23,041 nt of DNA from assembly GCA_011390435.1 (NCBI GenBank), contig JAABSK010000016.1, positions 1 through 23,041 on the forward strand, given 5' to 3'. Below the pieces are notes generated by a model, which worked only from the letters and a program-made list of their open reading frames with translations, was not told the DNA's origin and did not search any database. This stretch comes from Desulfobacteraceae bacterium (GTDB lineage Bacteria; Desulfobacterota; Desulfobacteria; Desulfobacterales; Desulfobacteraceae). The stretch's first letter is position 1; the number at the start of each line of letters is the position of its first letter. Below, one piece after another: positions 1 to 6,800 of the stretch. Both the position numbers and the translations under genes were made by a program.

Positions 1-2
1 GT

Positions 3-356
3 CTGATGGTGGTCCAGGCCACCTCTCCGTATCTTGCCAAAGAAAGCTATCTGTGCATTGGCAGAACCATCCAGAGCGCTGATCTTACCATTCTGCCCTT
101 TCATGAAAATGTGCCCAGTTTCGGAGACTGGTGGTGGTTTCTGGCCTGGCATGACAATATTGATGCCGCAAAGATCACCCGCAAGATAAATCAACTGACC
201 TTTGATGTTCCCACCCGCTACATCACCCCGGAAGTTTTCAAAGCAGAACTGGTTTTTGGTAAAGGCCAGCTTGAAACCCAAAATACACAGATCAACACCC
301 TTCTTTTTCCGGTACTGCTCAGCATATACAACCACGAATCCTGGCTTGTGGAATAA
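3..356 (+). CDS. speE: Spermidine synthase (membrane type), C-terminal part only
   Basis: This is the last 117 codons of a gene that begins before the window; the frame is open from base 3 to the TAA at 354-356. The translated start of the fragment (VVQATSPYLAKESYLCIGRT, then VPSFGDWWWFLA) matches the C-terminal part of polyamine aminopropyltransferases, where a strand-helix pair with 'QATSP' and the 'VPSFGxW' turn closes the SAM-type Rossmann fold. The tail with a 'NTLLFPVLL' segment is typical of the long bacterial forms that carry membrane helices at the N-terminus; that part lies outside the window. The expected reaction is transfer of aminopropyl from decarboxylated SAM to putrescine. 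Substrate choice cannot be judged from the tail. It converges on the cox operon, whose last gene ends 91 bases away. Confidence 0.8.
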   Translation: MMVVQATSPYLAKESYLCIGRTIQSADLTILPFHENVPSFGDWWWFLAWHDNIDAAKITRKINQLTFDVPTRYITPEVFKAELVFGKGQLETQNTQINTLLFPVLLSIYNHESWLVE

Positions 357-377
357 CAAAACCGCCCAGCCACTCTC

Positions 378-422
378 CAATGATTCTGACACAGAAGGAG
401 CGATTGACACGTTGAATCATTG
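378..422. repeat. Inverted repeat between convergent genes
   Basis: CAATGATTC at 378-386 and GAATCATTG at 414-422 are perfect 9-base complements separated by 27 bases, in the gap between the ends of the spermidine synthase and ctaB genes. The position suits a bidirectional transcription stop, but there is no clear T-run on either side and the loop is long, so function is uncertain. Confidence 0.3.
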
Positions 423-447
423 ATAACATATGATGCGATCAAAAAAT

Positions 448-1392
448 TTAGAACAAAGCTGCATCGCTGATTCCTGCCGCGATAAAAAACAACATCGACA
501 GATTGATCATCAGAAAAGCGCTGGCATGGGAACCACGCTTCTGCCGTGCCATAAAAATACCGAGCACCCCCACAACCCCCAGGGCATTACCTGCAATGGC
601 CACAGAACAGGCAAGACTGTTGATGGTATTGCCCAGCAGTACCAGAAACAGGGACAGACTGTAAAGGCAGGTCCAGATCAGTACCTGCAGTTTCAATTCA
701 TCAAATGAAAAAAGCGTAAAAAAACTGGGGAAAGCTCTGGATGATCTGCCTGGGATACAGTGGGGTCTGTGCGCGAACAACAGGGCAAAAAAATGAGGAA
801 CCTGCCAGAGCCCGAAAACCGCCATGATGAGCATTAGATCCATTGACAATGGATTTCGGCCGGCAGATGTCCAGCCGATCAGCGGCGGGAGCATTCCGCA
901 CACAGTGCCGGGAAAGATGGCCAGCAGGGTGTGTTTTTTTAACGGGGTATAAAGCCCGTTATAGCAGACCAGGGCCAGGACTGCAAATCCTGACGCTGCT
1001 ACGCCGCCGGTCGTCCAGATACCAGCCAGGCCTGTCATGATCAATACCGCAGACAACACTGCAGCATGGGTCAACGGCACTTTTTGGCTGGCCATCACCC
1101 GGTGGCAGGTACGCACAAAACACCGGTCATAGGACCGGTCCTGGATGTTGTTCAGCACGCCAGCTCCGCAGGCCAGGACAAACACGCCTCCGCCCACGCC
1201 AAAAGAGGCTGATGAAACTGCCTGCTGCGCCAGCACATGGCCAAACAGTGCAGACAGTCCGATATAGAAACACAGATGGCCCTTGATCAGCTCAAGACAG
1301 GATGCCAGACGGTCTATCAATGCCCGAAAGCGTCTCTCGGGGAAAAAAAAGAGGGGATTACCACCCATCATCCTCATTAATCCATTCTTCAT
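448..1392 (-). CDS. ctaB: Protoheme IX farnesyltransferase (heme O synthase), UbiA family
   Basis: A polytopic membrane protein of up to 314 residues. It carries the UbiA-family Asp-rich motif as NNIQDRSYDR (near residue 82), followed by RT, and the second conserved stretch YTPLKKHT near residue 148. The order NNxxDRxxDRxxxRT ... YTPLKR is that of CtaB/CyoE enzymes, which attach a farnesyl group to heme B to make heme O for heme-copper oxidases. The N-terminal first helix is divergent. It is the last gene of the cox operon and its 5' end overlaps coxB by 35 bases. The start is uncertain: ATGs exist at 1392, 1377, 1371 and 1368; the first has GGAAG three bases upstream, and the others lack a clear ribosome site. 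No heme A synthase gene is nearby, so the oxidase may use heme O. Confidence 0.85.
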   Translation of the reverse strand: MKNGLMRMMGGNPLFFFPERRFRALIDRLASCLELIKGHLCFYIGLSALFGHVLAQQAVSSASFGVGGGVFVLACGAGVLNNIQDRSYDRCFVRTCHRVMASQKVPLTHAAVLSAVLIMTGLAGIWTTGGVAASGFAVLALVCYNGLYTPLKKHTLLAIFPGTVCGMLPPLIGWTSAGRNPLSMDLMLIMAVFGLWQVPHFFALLFAHRPHCIPGRSSRAFPSFFTLFSFDELKLQVLIWTCLYSLSLFLVLLGNTINSLACSVAIAGNALGVVGVLGIFMARQKRGSHASAFLMINLSMLFFIAAGISDAALF

Positions 1393-1969
1393 ATTCTTCC
1401 TGGGTCACCACCCTGACCACTCCGGTCATTTCAGCATGGCCAGTGCCGCAGAATTCCGTACACTGGAAAAAATATTCTCCCTGGGTTTCTGCCACAAACC
1501 AGGCATAGGTGTAGATCCCCTTGACTGCATCCACCTTGATCCGGAAAGCAGGAATAAACAGGCTGTGGATAACGTCAGCAGAAGTGATGTTCAATTTTAC
1601 TGGCGTGTTCACCGGAACACGGATCTCGTTTTCCGTTTCCTTTCCGTCAGGATAATAGAACAGCCAGGAAAACGACTGGGCAACCGCTTCGATTTCCAGG
1701 GCCCCTTCAGGGACCGTCCGAAGACCGATATACGCATTCCAGCCGGAGACAAACATGGTCAGGGCGATAAAGGAGGGAATTACAATCCATACGGTTTCAA
1801 GCAGCAGGTTGCCGCGAATATCCGACGGCACAGGATTCCGGCTTCTGCGGTATCGGATGACAAACCAGATCATGACCAGGGTGACGGCAAACAAAAAAAC
1901 AAAGGAAAAACCAATAATAAAATAAAAAGATCTGTCCACCAGCATTGCTGGGTTTACCATATCACTCAT
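1358..1969 (-). CDS. coxB: Cytochrome c oxidase subunit II (CuA subunit)
   Basis: 203 residues with two N-terminal membrane helices (about 15-38 and 58-78) and a periplasmic cupredoxin domain. The CuA ligands are complete: His135 in the VIHSLFIP strand, then Cys170, Glu172, Cys174, His178 and Met181 in CTEFCGTGHAEM. The protein stops about 20 residues after the CuA loop and has no CXXCH, so it has no fused cytochrome c domain, unlike caa3-type subunit II. CuA receives electrons from a soluble or membrane cytochrome c that is not encoded here. The ATG at 1969 has GAGG six bases upstream, and that site runs through the TGA of coxD, which suggests translational coupling. Confidence 0.96.
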   Translation of the reverse strand: MSDMVNPAMLVDRSFYFIIGFSFVFLFAVTLVMIWFVIRYRRSRNPVPSDIRGNLLLETVWIVIPSFIALTMFVSGWNAYIGLRTVPEGALEIEAVAQSFSWLFYYPDGKETENEIRVPVNTPVKLNITSADVIHSLFIPAFRIKVDAVKGIYTYAWFVAETQGEYFFQCTEFCGTGHAEMTGVVRVVTQEEYEEWINEDDGW

Positions 1970-1977
1970 CGTTTACC

Positions 1978-2268
1978 TCATCTGAATGCAACATCCCAGA
2001 ATGTAAAGCTGATCATGATGCCGAGAAAAAAAATCGTTCCAAGAAATCCCCACACCAGTAATTTTCCTTCATAACGCATATGCATAAAAAAAAGGAGAAC
2101 CAAAGCGCCTTTTGTTGCGGCAATAATCAGGGCCATCCAGACATTGAACGCACCAAAATCAAGATAGGATACCCCAAGGGTGATGCCGGTAAGCCCGAAC
2201 AGCGCCAGAAGGACCATCAGCAACGTCTGATATTCAATGATGTGAGTGCTCATTTTTTCTTTTTCCAT
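1978..2268 (-). CDS. coxD: Cytochrome c oxidase subunit IV (small prokaryotic type)
   Basis: A 96-residue protein with three predicted membrane helices (about 14-33, 42-62 and 70-90) and the segment LVLLFFMHMRYEGK, which matches the small prokaryotic subunit IV (CtaF/CoxD) of heme-copper oxidases. The subunit stabilises the complex and has no redox centre. The first ATG (2268) is preferred over the internal one at 2253 because a full GGAGG lies seven bases upstream of it (2276-2280). That GGAGG shares its edge base with the stop codon of coxC. It lies between coxC and coxB with spacings of 11 and 8 bases. Confidence 0.9.
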   Translation of the reverse strand: MEKEKMSTHIIEYQTLLMVLLALFGLTGITLGVSYLDFGAFNVWMALIIAATKGALVLLFFMHMRYEGKLLVWGFLGTIFFLGIMISFTFWDVAFR

Positions 2269-2279
2269 GGTGCAGCCTC

Positions 2280-2876
2280 CTAAATCACCAGATAGAACAG
2301 CGGAAAAATAAAAATCCAGACCAGATCGACCAGATGCCAGTAAAGGCCGGCATTCTCAAGTATGGCAAATCGCCCGGCCCTGACCTTGTGTGTCAGGACG
2401 GCCACAAGGGCAGCCAGTAAAAAGAGCATGCCGATAATGATATGAAGCCCATGCAGGCCGGTAATCACGTAATACAGTCCAAAAAACAGATTCTGGCCGG
2501 ACGGACCATCAATGAGTAATTCTGAATTGGGATAGATCCCGTTGTCAATCTTGTGTCCCCATTCAATGTACTTGTTCACCAGAAAAACAGCACCGCAGAC
2601 CAGGGCAGCACTGATTCCGGATATCACCACAGTTCTCTGATTCTTCTGAACAGCAGTGATCGCCGCGGCCACAGCAAAGCTTGAGACAAGGAGCATCAGC
2701 GTATTAAACACACCAAACAGGCGGCTCAAGGATTTCCCCCCTTCGACAAAATCAGCGGGATACCTGGAAAAATAAACAGCATACAAAACAAACAGAGCGC
2801 CAAACAGAATGATCTCTGTGTAGAGAAACAGCCACATCCCCAGTTTTTTCCCGGTTTCATCTGTATGGGTGCTCAT
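2280..2876 (-). CDS. coxC: Cytochrome c oxidase subunit III
   Basis: 198 residues, the short bacterial form, with five predicted membrane helices. It begins with the TGKKLGMWLFLYTEIILFGAL pattern (Glu in the second half of helix 1), has the conserved YYVITGLHGLHIIIG segment near residues 135-149, and ends with YWHLVDLVWIFIFPLFYL, all classic for subunit III. It binds subunit I and supports proton uptake. Start ATG 2876 has GGAG five bases upstream and overlaps the coxA stop as ATGA (2873-2876), so translation is probably coupled to coxA. Confidence 0.96.
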   Translation of the reverse strand: MSTHTDETGKKLGMWLFLYTEIILFGALFVLYAVYFSRYPADFVEGGKSLSRLFGVFNTLMLLVSSFAVAAAITAVQKNQRTVVISGISAALVCGAVFLVNKYIEWGHKIDNGIYPNSELLIDGPSGQNLFFGLYYVITGLHGLHIIIGMLFLLAALVAVLTHKVRAGRFAILENAGLYWHLVDLVWIFIFPLFYLVI

Positions 2877-4510
2877 TTTTTCTCCTTTTCCGGTTGGGCA
2901 TACCGCTCAACCACACCGGAAAAATCATAGGGATAATCCAGCACCACAGGATCGGAAAGAAAATTGTGAAGTGGCGGTGGAGACGAAGTCTGCCACTCCA
3001 GAGTGGTGCCGCCCCAGGGATCAAAATCCGCGTCTGCCGGCTTTTTAAGGGACAGCAACAGGTTGATCATCATCGTAAAAATCCCGATAATCATCAATGC
3101 CGCCCCAAACCCGGCAAGAAAATTTCCGGTTTCATACTGGGGCAGGTAATCATAATATCGCCGCGGCATCCCCTGAAGCCCTAAAATGAACATGGGGACA
3201 TAGTGAAGCATGAATCCACCGGTCACCAGAATGGCGCTGATATAGGCAGTTTTAAAATGATACATCCGGCCAAACATTTTCGGCCACCAATAGTGCAGTG
3301 CCGCAAAAAAAGCAAACCCGGTACCGCCGAACATGGTGAAATGGAAATGGGCCACCACAAAATGGGTATCATGCACATGGATGTTCGGGCCTGCCGCCCC
3401 CAGTATCAATCCGGTCAATCCGCCCACACAGAAAAGATAAACAAAACACAGCGCAAACAGCAGAGGCGGCGCCATCTGGATGGATCCCTTATACAGGGTG
3501 GCCACCCATGAAAAGACCTTAATGGCAGATGGGATGGCAACCACAAATGTCAGAAAGGAAAACACGAAAATAGCGGTGTCACTCATTCCGCTGGTATACA
3601 TATGGTGAGCCCACACAAGCGATCCTGCAATCGCGATACTCAGCGACGACACCACAATGGCTTTATACCCGAAAATGGATTTTCGTGAAAATACCGGAAT
3701 AATTTCTGAAATCACCCCCATTCCCGGCAGGATCATAATGTAAACAGCCGGGTGGGAATATATCCAGAACAGATGCTGATATAAAATGGGGTCGCCCCCC
3801 CTGGCCGGATCAAACAGCCCCACGCCCAGGTAGCGTTCCACCATCACCAGGACCAGGGTAATTGAAATCACCGGTGTGGCCAGCAGCTGAACCCACGAAG
3901 TGGCATAAAGGCTCCATGTGAACAAAGGAATCTGCAGCCATCCCATTTCAGGTTTCCGCATCCGGTGAATGGTGGTGATAAAATTCAGTCCGGTGAGCAT
4001 GGATGCCATGCCAAGGACAAAGGCGGCAAAAACTGCTGTGGACACATTGGTGTGGGTTGAAATGGAAAACGGGACATAAAACGTCCATCCGGTGTCGGGA
4101 AATCCATCGGAGAATAAAGAGACAATGGCAATGATGCCCCCGGTCATATACAGATACCAGGACAAAAGATTCAGCCGCGGGAAAAACACATCATCTGTGC
4201 CGATCTGGATGGGCAGAAAAAAATTGCCAAAAATTGCCGGCAGGGCGGGGATGATAAATAAAAAAATCATAATCACCCCGTGAAGGGTGAACAGAGAGTT
4301 GTAGATTTCCGGCCGGACAAACGTTTCTCCAGGAGACATCAGCTCCAGCCGGATCAGTCCGCCCAGAAGAACCGCCAGAAGAAACCAGAACAGAATGGAA
4401 AACAGGTATAAAATACCAATCCGTTTGTGATCAAGGGTGATCAGCCAGGATAAAATCCCCTTGAATCTTGCAGGTGACGGGGTTTGAAAAAATGATTGGG
4501 TCGCATCCAT
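2873..4510 (-). CDS. coxA: Cytochrome c oxidase subunit I, heme-copper oxidase family A2
   Basis: 545 residues, twelve-helix core. Visible ligands: low-spin heme His77 (FTLHGVIM) and His390; CuB His253, His302 and His303; the His-Tyr crosslink pair His253-Tyr257; high-spin heme His388 (VAHFHF). Lys331 in the AIPSAIKVFSW segment is the K-channel lysine. The D-channel glutamate of A1 enzymes (HPEVY) is replaced by alanine in HPAVY, while Tyr251-Ser252 stand just before it: the YS motif that replaces the glutamate in A2 enzymes such as those of Thermus and Rhodothermus. So it should reduce O2 to water and pump protons. In an otherwise anaerobic-looking genome this most likely serves O2 defence or microaerobic respiration. 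Start ATG 4510 has AGAGG five bases upstream. Confidence 0.97.
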   Translation of the reverse strand: MDATQSFFQTPSPARFKGILSWLITLDHKRIGILYLFSILFWFLLAVLLGGLIRLELMSPGETFVRPEIYNSLFTLHGVIMIFLFIIPALPAIFGNFFLPIQIGTDDVFFPRLNLLSWYLYMTGGIIAIVSLFSDGFPDTGWTFYVPFSISTHTNVSTAVFAAFVLGMASMLTGLNFITTIHRMRKPEMGWLQIPLFTWSLYATSWVQLLATPVISITLVLVMVERYLGVGLFDPARGGDPILYQHLFWIYSHPAVYIMILPGMGVISEIIPVFSRKSIFGYKAIVVSSLSIAIAGSLVWAHHMYTSGMSDTAIFVFSFLTFVVAIPSAIKVFSWVATLYKGSIQMAPPLLFALCFVYLFCVGGLTGLILGAAGPNIHVHDTHFVVAHFHFTMFGGTGFAFFAALHYWWPKMFGRMYHFKTAYISAILVTGGFMLHYVPMFILGLQGMPRRYYDYLPQYETGNFLAGFGAALMIIGIFTMMINLLLSLKKPADADFDPWGGTTLEWQTSSPPPLHNFLSDPVVLDYPYDFSGVVERYAQPEKEKK

Positions 4511-4568
4511 AAAAGCCTCTCAACAATAGATCCGCATCCAGTGCAGGGAATCATATCTGTCCGGTGTA

Positions 4569-5456
4569 TCACGGGACATTTGTGTCTTTTTTCTTCCGGC
4601 TGTTTTTTGACGGATATACCAGAAAAAGAATAAATACTGCCAGCAGAAGAAGAATCGCCGCTCCAATGATTCTGAACGCTTTGAACACATAAGTTTTTTT
4701 GTGTGGATCATAATCAAAGCAAAAGGCCAACACCCCCCGCTTGATGGACAAGCCGGGGGTTCCTTTTTCTGCCTCGCTGATGGCCATGCCCAGGTCAAAG
4801 GAAAGAAAATTGGGACCATAAAGATACCGGATAATTTTCCCGTCTGCCGCAAGGACGATCAGCGCGGAAGGATGAATGTACAAATGGTCTTCTTTTTTGA
4901 TAAAATAATACCCCAGAGAGTCGGTCAATCTGCGGATATTTTTCACATCACCTGTCAGATAGAACCAGTTTTCAAGGGGAAAATCCCGGGTGATCAGATT
5001 GGCATAATTCTGCCTGGATGTCCTGGCATGGGAAGCATCTTCCTCATCGGCAAAACTTAAGGTCACCACATTGAAATCTTCTCCCGGCACCTGGCCAACC
5101 TCATTCAAGGCTCTTGCCAGGTCCGCCTGAAGGAAATTGCACACAGCCGTGCACATGAAAAATATCGGCAAAATCACCACTGGCCGGGAAAAAACCGTCT
5201 CAAGATGAACGGTTCTGCCGTCGGCATCTGTAAACACCGTATCAAGCGCTGCAAATTCACCAAGGCGTTCTTCAACAGAGACCTTCTGTGCCAGGTCCGG
5301 GTCCTGCTGCATCTGTGCCATCACATCATTTGAGTGATCGTGCTGCTGCCCGTTGCCGCCACCTGAAGTTTCAGCTGCTGCCCATAGAGGGCTGATCAGC
5401 ACGCCTCCGGCCAGCAGCAGAAAAACCAGGAAATACTGTCCATATCCCCTGAACAT
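4569..5456 (-). CDS. SCO1/SenC-family copper chaperone with C-terminal membrane anchor
   Basis: 295 residues: signal peptide (about 1-28), a His-containing linker (HDHS near 39-42), a thioredoxin-fold SCO domain and one C-terminal helix (about 262-281) followed by a basic tail. The copper ligands are visible: Cys102 and Cys106 in CTAVC and His195 in LYIHPSALIV. SCO proteins load or reduce the CuA site of subunit II, which fits a gene directly upstream of coxA. The signal peptide plus C-terminal anchor places the domain in the periplasm, held to the inner membrane. The start ATG overlaps the previous stop as TAATG (5454-5458); its ribosome site is weak, so coupled translation is likely. A gap of 58 bases separates it from coxA. 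Confidence 0.93.
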   Translation of the reverse strand: MFRGYGQYFLVFLLLAGGVLISPLWAAAETSGGGNGQQHDHSNDVMAQMQQDPDLAQKVSVEERLGEFAALDTVFTDADGRTVHLETVFSRPVVILPIFFMCTAVCNFLQADLARALNEVGQVPGEDFNVVTLSFADEEDASHARTSRQNYANLITRDFPLENWFYLTGDVKNIRRLTDSLGYYFIKKEDHLYIHPSALIVLAADGKIIRYLYGPNFLSFDLGMAISEAEKGTPGLSIKRGVLAFCFDYDPHKKTYVFKAFRIIGAAILLLLAVFILFLVYPSKNSRKKKDTNVP

Positions 5457-6001
5457 TATTTTATCTTTTGAGCTTCACCGGTGGAAAGATCAACATCATA
5501 AACCGTTCTGTATGGATGGCGGGTTTTGAAAGAGTCTCTTCCAGCACCGTATGCCAGCATGATGCGGTACATTCCCTCAGGCCGGATGGTTTTATCATAT
5601 TGCTCTGTTGCCGTTAAGGGCAGCGTGAACGAAATGGTTGTGACGCCGTCTTTTTCAGTACCGGAAGGGTTCAGCACGTTATTTGTACCGCCCAGCTCTT
5701 CATCACTGCTGTGGCCCCTTTTCCGGTCGCCGTAATGATCCTCTACCTTAAACTGATCACCTTTTACAGCACCGATGATGATATCAGCGCCTTCCATGGC
5801 ATCTTCCGGATCAAACCCGACAGCGACCCATCCAGTGGTTCTGGCCGACATCTGAACATGAATCCGGTCTTCCTCAAGCGTCCATGAGAACTGCATATCC
5901 TTGACCTCAAGTGTATGCTGGTAATCACTGGCACAGGCTGCCATCGGCAGTGCCAGTGATAAAAATACCGCGAGAACGAATATCAGATTGTTTTTTCGCA
6001 T
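5456..6001 (-). CDS. Secreted DOMON-domain protein in the cox operon
   Basis: 181 residues from the ATG at 6001. A TTG at 6010 is in frame but sits directly against the AAAGGAG (6011-6017), whereas the ATG is nine bases from it and is the better start. Residues 1-25 are a signal peptide ending near ACA. The rest is a DOMON (DOH) beta-sandwich: FSWTLEEDRIHVQMSARTTG, then GWVAVGFDP and GADIIIGAV, as in the cytochrome domain of cellobiose dehydrogenase and related heme- or sugar-binding domains. Such domains often bind heme b by Met and His; several Met and His residues are available but I cannot assign ligands. Its place between a DUF2231 membrane protein and SCO suggests a periplasmic electron-transfer or assembly role for the oxidase. 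The function is not established. Confidence 0.82.
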   Translation of the reverse strand: MRKNNLIFVLAVFLSLALPMAACASDYQHTLEVKDMQFSWTLEEDRIHVQMSARTTGWVAVGFDPEDAMEGADIIIGAVKGDQFKVEDHYGDRKRGHSSDEELGGTNNVLNPSGTEKDGVTTISFTLPLTATEQYDKTIRPEGMYRIMLAYGAGRDSFKTRHPYRTVYDVDLSTGEAQKIK

Positions 6002-6034
6002 TTTCAACAACTCCTTTATTATTTGTGTTAAATC

Positions 6035-6460
6035 TTATCCATACTGGAGTTCGCCACCAGAGAATCCAAGCCCGACAGCGATGAATATCATTACAATGTA
6101 AAGCATGGTTTTTCGGTCCAGCAAAGGGGTTTCCGGTTCATCCGTAAACGCAATCGTTGCCATGATAATGGTGAGAATAAGGGCCAGCACCATTTTCAGG
6201 ACAATTAAAAACTCCCACACGCCCCCAAACGTATGTTGCCAGTCAAGATAACCGGTAAAAACAGTGGGAAAGATACCCAAAAGCCCCAGGATGACACAGT
6301 GGTAACCGGTCTTTGCCAGAAATCTCAACCGTGGCAGAAAAGAAACCAGACGAAAAACAACTGCTCCCATCACCATCCCCATGGGAATATGGGTCATTGC
6401 AGGATGTAGCGGATGCGTAAAACCGATGGAATTTAAAAACTGAAAAATAGCTTCTGTCAT
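6035..6460 (-). CDS. DUF2231-family membrane protein, first gene of the cox operon
   Basis: 141 residues with four predicted membrane helices. The N-terminal THPLHPAMTHIPMG motif and the C-terminal GLGFSGGELQYG motif are the marks of the DUF2231 family, whose conserved histidines in HPLHP and the helix that follows suggest heme or metal binding in the membrane. The biochemical role is unknown. The ATG at 6460 has AAAGGTG five bases upstream. It is followed after 24 bases by the DOMON gene. This gene pair, placed before SCO and coxA, could form a heme-bearing membrane plus periplasm module that delivers electrons to CuA; that is inference. Confidence 0.82.
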   Translation of the reverse strand: MTEAIFQFLNSIGFTHPLHPAMTHIPMGMVMGAVVFRLVSFLPRLRFLAKTGYHCVILGLLGIFPTVFTGYLDWQHTFGGVWEFLIVLKMVLALILTIIMATIAFTDEPETPLLDRKTMLYIVMIFIAVGLGFSGGELQYG

Positions 6461-6533
6461 GTGATCACCTTTAATAAAATTGTGGTTTAGTGATACTCAA
6501 TATTAATTGAAGCAAATCCCGTACCGATCTTTA

Positions 6534-6562
6534 TAGATACGTTTTCGCCCTGAACAAGTCAA
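6534..6562 (-). promoter_or_regulatory. Sigma70-like promoter of the DUF2231-DOMON-SCO-cox operon
   Basis: On the minus strand TTGACT (6557-6562) and TATCTA (6534-6539) are separated by 17 bases. Transcription would begin about 65-70 bases before the DUF2231 ATG. The leader contains an interrupted palindrome, TCAAT-ATTA-ATTGA (6497-6510), a possible operator or small hairpin. It is the only good promoter seen for the eight-gene operon. Confidence 0.5.
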
Positions 6563-6594
6563 GAAAATTTACCGGAGAAATTTCATTGGATCAT

Positions 6595-6622
6595 AAAAAA
6601 GTTAGCCATTCAAAACTTTTTT
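6595..6622. terminator. A/T-rich inverted repeat with T-runs on both strands
   Basis: AAAAAAGTT (6595-6603) and AACTTTTTT (6614-6622) are complementary around a ten-base loop, and T-runs follow the stem on both strands. The stem has only two G-C pairs, so it is weak. It lies between the thioesterase gene and the cox operon promoter on the minus strand and could separate the two transcription units. Confidence 0.35.
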
Positions 6623-6625
6623 TTG

Positions 6626-6654
6626 TTGACAACTCAAAAAACAATGGCCATGAT
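6626..6654 (+). promoter_or_regulatory. Sigma70-like promoter, plus strand, for a candidate small RNA
   Basis: A perfect TTGACA (6626-6631) and CATGAT (6649-6654, four of six consensus bases including the key A and last T) lie exactly 17 bases apart. The -35 box sits in the small palindrome GTTGACAAC. No plus-strand protein gene follows; the next plus-strand element is the terminator at 6754-6800. Confidence 0.5.
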
Positions 6655-6660
6655 AAAGTT

Positions 6661-6800
6661 AAACGCGAAATAACAGATTGGCCCTGGTGGAAAACACCAG
6701 ATTTGATGAACCGTAAAAACCTCCTTAAATGAACATTTATTTTGCCTCTCAAACCATCTGCTGGCTGGACTTGCTGTCTGGCCGGCAGATGGCGTTTTTT
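6661..6800 (+). ncRNA. Candidate small RNA with exposed anti-Shine-Dalgarno sequence
   Basis: No protein gene can be supported between 6461 and 6798, yet the plus strand has promoter, structure and terminator in order. From the expected start near 6661 the transcript would hold a hairpin CTGGTG-GAAAA-CACCAG (6684-6700), an A/U-rich single-stranded stretch containing ACCTCCTTA (6719-6727), and an intrinsic terminator (6754-6800). ACCUCCUUA is the usual 3' end of 16S rRNA, so the exposed segment can pair with Shine-Dalgarno sequences. C-rich single-stranded motifs next to a terminator are a known design of trans-acting sRNAs that block translation starts (for example the RsaE type). The only open frame inside is eight codons long (6706-6732) and has no ribosome site. 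I know of no named RNA family that it matches. Confidence 0.42.
6754..6800 (+). terminator. Strong intrinsic terminator, plus strand
   Basis: CCATCTGCTGGC (6754-6765) pairs with GCCGGCAGATGG (6781-6792) with a single G-U type mismatch, a 15-base loop, and six Ts at 6795-6800. The T-run lies only on the plus strand (on the minus strand only TTT follows), so it would end a rightward transcript. The T-run overlaps the stop codon of the minus-strand thioesterase gene. Confidence 0.6.

Noticed and set aside
1283..2074. A 263-codon open frame on the plus strand
   Set aside because: It lies antisense across coxB and parts of ctaB and coxD, whose motifs are unmistakable; its product has no recognisable sequence and no ribosome site.
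3736..3758. Loss of the HPEVY glutamate in CoxA as a sign of an inactive oxidase
   Set aside because: The YS motif at residues 251-252 is the accepted substitute in A2 enzymes and all heme and copper ligands are present.
4520..4852. A 110-codon frame on the minus strand next to coxA
   Set aside because: It overlaps the SCO gene on the same strand in another frame; the SCO copper motifs settle which frame is real.
6719..6727. Perfect Shine-Dalgarno TAAGGAGGT on the minus strand
   Set aside because: No ATG, GTG or TTG follows at a usable distance and no open frame begins there; the plus-strand reading as an anti-SD segment of an RNA is more consistent.
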